From assembly GCF_945957355.1 (NCBI RefSeq), contig NZ_CAMFKM010000008.1:124001-188000 (forward strand): a DNA stretch of 64,000 bases, written 5' to 3'. The stretch is from an uncultured Reyranella sp. Lineage in GTDB: Bacteria > Pseudomonadota > Alphaproteobacteria > Reyranellales > Reyranellaceae. The notes beneath the pieces are model-generated. The model was not told the DNA's origin. It saw only the letters and a program-made list of their open reading frames with translations, and searched no databases. The position numbers and the translations under genes were made by a program. Of the stretch, positions 62,282 to 64,000 are shown one piece after another (within the stretch, counting starts at the first letter, position 1; every line of letters starts with the position of its first letter).

Positions 62282-63424
62282 ATGGATTTCTCCTTTTCCG
62301 AACAGCATGAGGCGGTGCGCGAGACCGTCAGGCGCCTGTGCCAGACCGAGCATCAGAAGCTGGTGGCGGCGGCGGAGGAGAACGAAGTGCTGCCGCGCGA
62401 AGTCTTCGCGCGCTGGGGCGAACTCGGCCTGCTGGGCGTGCGCTATCCCGAAGCCGACGGCGGCAGCGGCCTCGACAAGGTGAGCGACTGCATCGTGCGC
62501 GAGGAGCTGAGCTATATGAGCCAGGGATTCGCCTCGAGCTGGTCGGCCCATAGCCATCTCGGCATCTGGCCGATCTGGAAGGCCGGCACGGAAGAGCAGC
62601 GCCGGCGCTTCTTCCGGCCCGCCGTGCAGGGGCGGAAGATCGCGGGCTTCGCCTTGAGCGAGCCCGACGGCGGCTCGAACATCCGTGCCCTCAAGACCCG
62701 CGCCGAGCGCGCCGACGGCGGCTGGAAACTGAGGGGCAGCAAGCTCTACATCACCAATGCGCCGATCGCGGATTTCCTGCTGGTCGCGGCGCGGACCGCG
62801 CCCGAGCTGACCGGCGGCGCGATCAGCCTGTTCATCGTCGAGCTGCCGGCCGCCGGTATGAAGATCGACAAGCTCAGGAAGGAAGGTATCCGCGCCTCCG
62901 AGACTGGGCTGATCCACATGGATGATGTTTTCGTGCCGGACGGCTGCGTTCTAGGCGCCCAGCTGGGCAACTATCCGGTGATCCTCGACTCGCTTAGCGA
63001 GAACAGAGTCGGAGTCGCGGCCAACGCCTTGGGCATGGCGCGCGCTGCCTTCGATGCGGCCACGGCCTACGCGCGGGACCGGCTGGTCGCCAACAAGCGG
63101 ATCGGCGACTACCAGGCGATCGGCCACAAGCTCGCGGAGATGTCGGCGCAGATCGAGGCGGCGCGGTGGCTCGTCTACTACGGCGCCTGGAGGGTCGACC
63201 AGGGCACGCTGGACTCGGCGACCGCCGCGCGGGTGAAACTGGTCGCCAGCGAGACCGCGGTTTCCGTGAGCGAGCAGGCGATCCGCGTCCACGGCGGCGC
63301 CGGGATCATGCGCGAGTATCCGGTGGGCCGCATCCACCGCGATGCGCTGGTCTATGTGATCGGCGAAGGCACCAGCGAGATCCAGAAGAACCTGATCGCC
63401 CGCGACCTCGGCTTCAGGTTCTGA
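62282..63424 (+). CDS. Acyl-CoA dehydrogenase
   Basis: 380 residues, standard ACAD fold. FAD and substrate signatures are FALSEPDGGSNIRAL and the C-terminal VHGGAGIMREYPVGRIHRDA, with the EGTSEIQ segment carrying the region of the catalytic glutamate. It introduces a trans-2 double bond in acyl-CoA or branched-chain/aromatic acyl-CoA substrates. No electron transfer flavoprotein genes are near. It is followed after 94 bp by a Bug receptor, suggesting a carboxylate uptake and breakdown unit continuing past the window. Confidence 0.93.
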   Translation: MDFSFSEQHEAVRETVRRLCQTEHQKLVAAAEENEVLPREVFARWGELGLLGVRYPEADGGSGLDKVSDCIVREELSYMSQGFASSWSAHSHLGIWPIWKAGTEEQRRRFFRPAVQGRKIAGFALSEPDGGSNIRALKTRAERADGGWKLRGSKLYITNAPIADFLLVAARTAPELTGGAISLFIVELPAAGMKIDKLRKEGIRASETGLIHMDDVFVPDGCVLGAQLGNYPVILDSLSENRVGVAANALGMARAAFDAATAYARDRLVANKRIGDYQAIGHKLAEMSAQIEAARWLVYYGAWRVDQGTLDSATAARVKLVASETAVSVSEQAIRVHGGAGIMREYPVGRIHRDALVYVIGEGTSEIQKNLIARDLGFRF

Positions 63425-63518
63425 ACCATCCGACATCCGTCATCGACCGAAAGGAGCAGGAAGCGTCGTCACGAAACTCCACGAACAAGAAAATGCTGCG
63501 AAGCAAGGGAGGAAGCTC

Positions 63519-64000
63519 ATGAAGTTGGTTCGCCGGCTTACCGCGTTCGCGACCGCCGTCGGCGTCGTGCTTGCCGCGCCCGCGATGGCACAACCCTATC
63601 CGAACAAGCCGATCCGCCTAATCGTCCCCTTCGGCGCCGGCTCGGGCAGCGACATCCTCGCCCGCATCATCGGCGAGCCGCTCGGCCAGGCGCTCGGCCA
63701 GCCGATCGTCATCGAGAACAAGCCGGGCAACAACACGACGCTCGGCACGGAGCTCGTGGTGAGTTCCCCACCGGACGGATACACGATCGGGCTGCTGACC
63801 AATTCCGGCCTCGTCGCTAGCCCCGCCGGCCTGACCAGCGGCGTCCGCTACGATCCGGCCAAGGACCTGAGCTACATCTCCATGGTGGCGTCGGTTTCCT
63901 ACGTCTGGCTGGTCAACAACGACGTCAAGGCCACGAAGGCGCCCGAGCTGATCGAGCTGCTCAAGGCCAATCCCGGGAAGTTCAACTACGCGAGCGGCAA
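63519..64000 (+). CDS. Bug/TTT-family solute-binding protein, partial
   Basis: The first 160 codons; the gene runs off the window end. Signal peptide (KLVRRLTAFATAVGVVLAAP, cleaved near AMAQ) and the family start PYPNKPIRLIVPFGAGSGSD are clear, and the central PPDGYTIGLLTNSG is typical. GGGAGG precedes the ATG at 63519. It shares the fold with the receptor at 52091-53083, but the two differ throughout. Likely partner of the acyl-CoA dehydrogenase upstream. Confidence 0.88.
   Translation, partial: MKLVRRLTAFATAVGVVLAAPAMAQPYPNKPIRLIVPFGAGSGSDILARIIGEPLGQALGQPIVIENKPGNNTTLGTELVVSSPPDGYTIGLLTNSGLVASPAGLTSGVRYDPAKDLSYISMVASVSYVWLVNNDVKATKAPELIELLKANPGKFNYASG

Overview
The window looks like a chromosomal stretch from a high-GC alphaproteobacterium. 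The main evidence is a PopZ/DUF2497 gene in the order pcm-like, tolC, popZ, valS; a recG | sdhE-mfd arrangement; ParE-type topoisomerase IV; and solute receptors of the Bug/TTT family. The dispersed palindromic repeats and the abundance of CaiB, TTT receptor and acyl-CoA genes remind me of Rhodospirillales such as Reyranella. That is a guess from memory, not a result. There is no phage, IS, CRISPR or rRNA. Coding density is very high, with many ATGA/GTGA junctions.

Layout. 1-4853: end of a Fur-like regulator, then a minus-strand sulfur amino-acid group (cysK, PfkB kinase, AlaX editing protein, sseA, metC). 5016-6791: an orphan cupin protein facing a NUDIX hydrolase. 6800-7100: tRNA-Asn(GUU) with a clear terminator, and tRNA-Cys(GCA). 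7164-13396: pcm-like, tolC, popZ, valS and a small cupin. 13403-19296: a five-gene minus-strand putative catabolic operon (DMT permease, CaiB CoA-transferase, TLP1-like thiolase, PhyH dioxygenase, aldehyde dehydrogenase). 19377-23159: pyrD, a secreted hypothetical protein and parE. 23269-27093: YciA thioesterase, DUF1007 + NicO metal exporter, DMT permease, PrpB-like lyase.

27256-29808: NUDIX, amidase and SDR on the minus strand. 29916-36444: a tightly packed plus-strand operon of CoxD/MoxR ATPase, CoxE VWA protein, split XdhC, a MoeA-like/MocA-like fusion, SufS and a SufU-like protein. This is a maturation set for molybdenum hydroxylases with no hydroxylase subunit in view. 36536-44506: DUF4139 protein, recG (minus), sdhE and mfd. 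44400-50435: TetR regulator whose tail is antisense to mfd, FrnE-like DsbA, MFS transporter, two SDRs, a D-threonine aldolase/D-serine dehydratase-like enzyme and a CYTH protein. 50432-55861: a TPP enzyme, a TTT receptor and a 20-repeat TPR protein.

56176-57760: three overlapping genes (DUF2975 membrane protein, small XRE regulator, lipoprotein alpha/beta hydrolase). 58080-64000: tRNA-Ser(UGA), SGNH-like protein, SNase, Tex, acyl-CoA dehydrogenase and the start of a second TTT receptor.

Points for a second look: a 14-bp perfect hairpin joining the moxR stop and the coxE start; the molybdenum-enzyme maturation operon carrying its own SufS/SufU pair; the operon built around a thiolase homologue without catalytic cysteines; and four long inverted-repeat elements, three of them between convergent genes. 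No clearly new defence or mobile system is visible.
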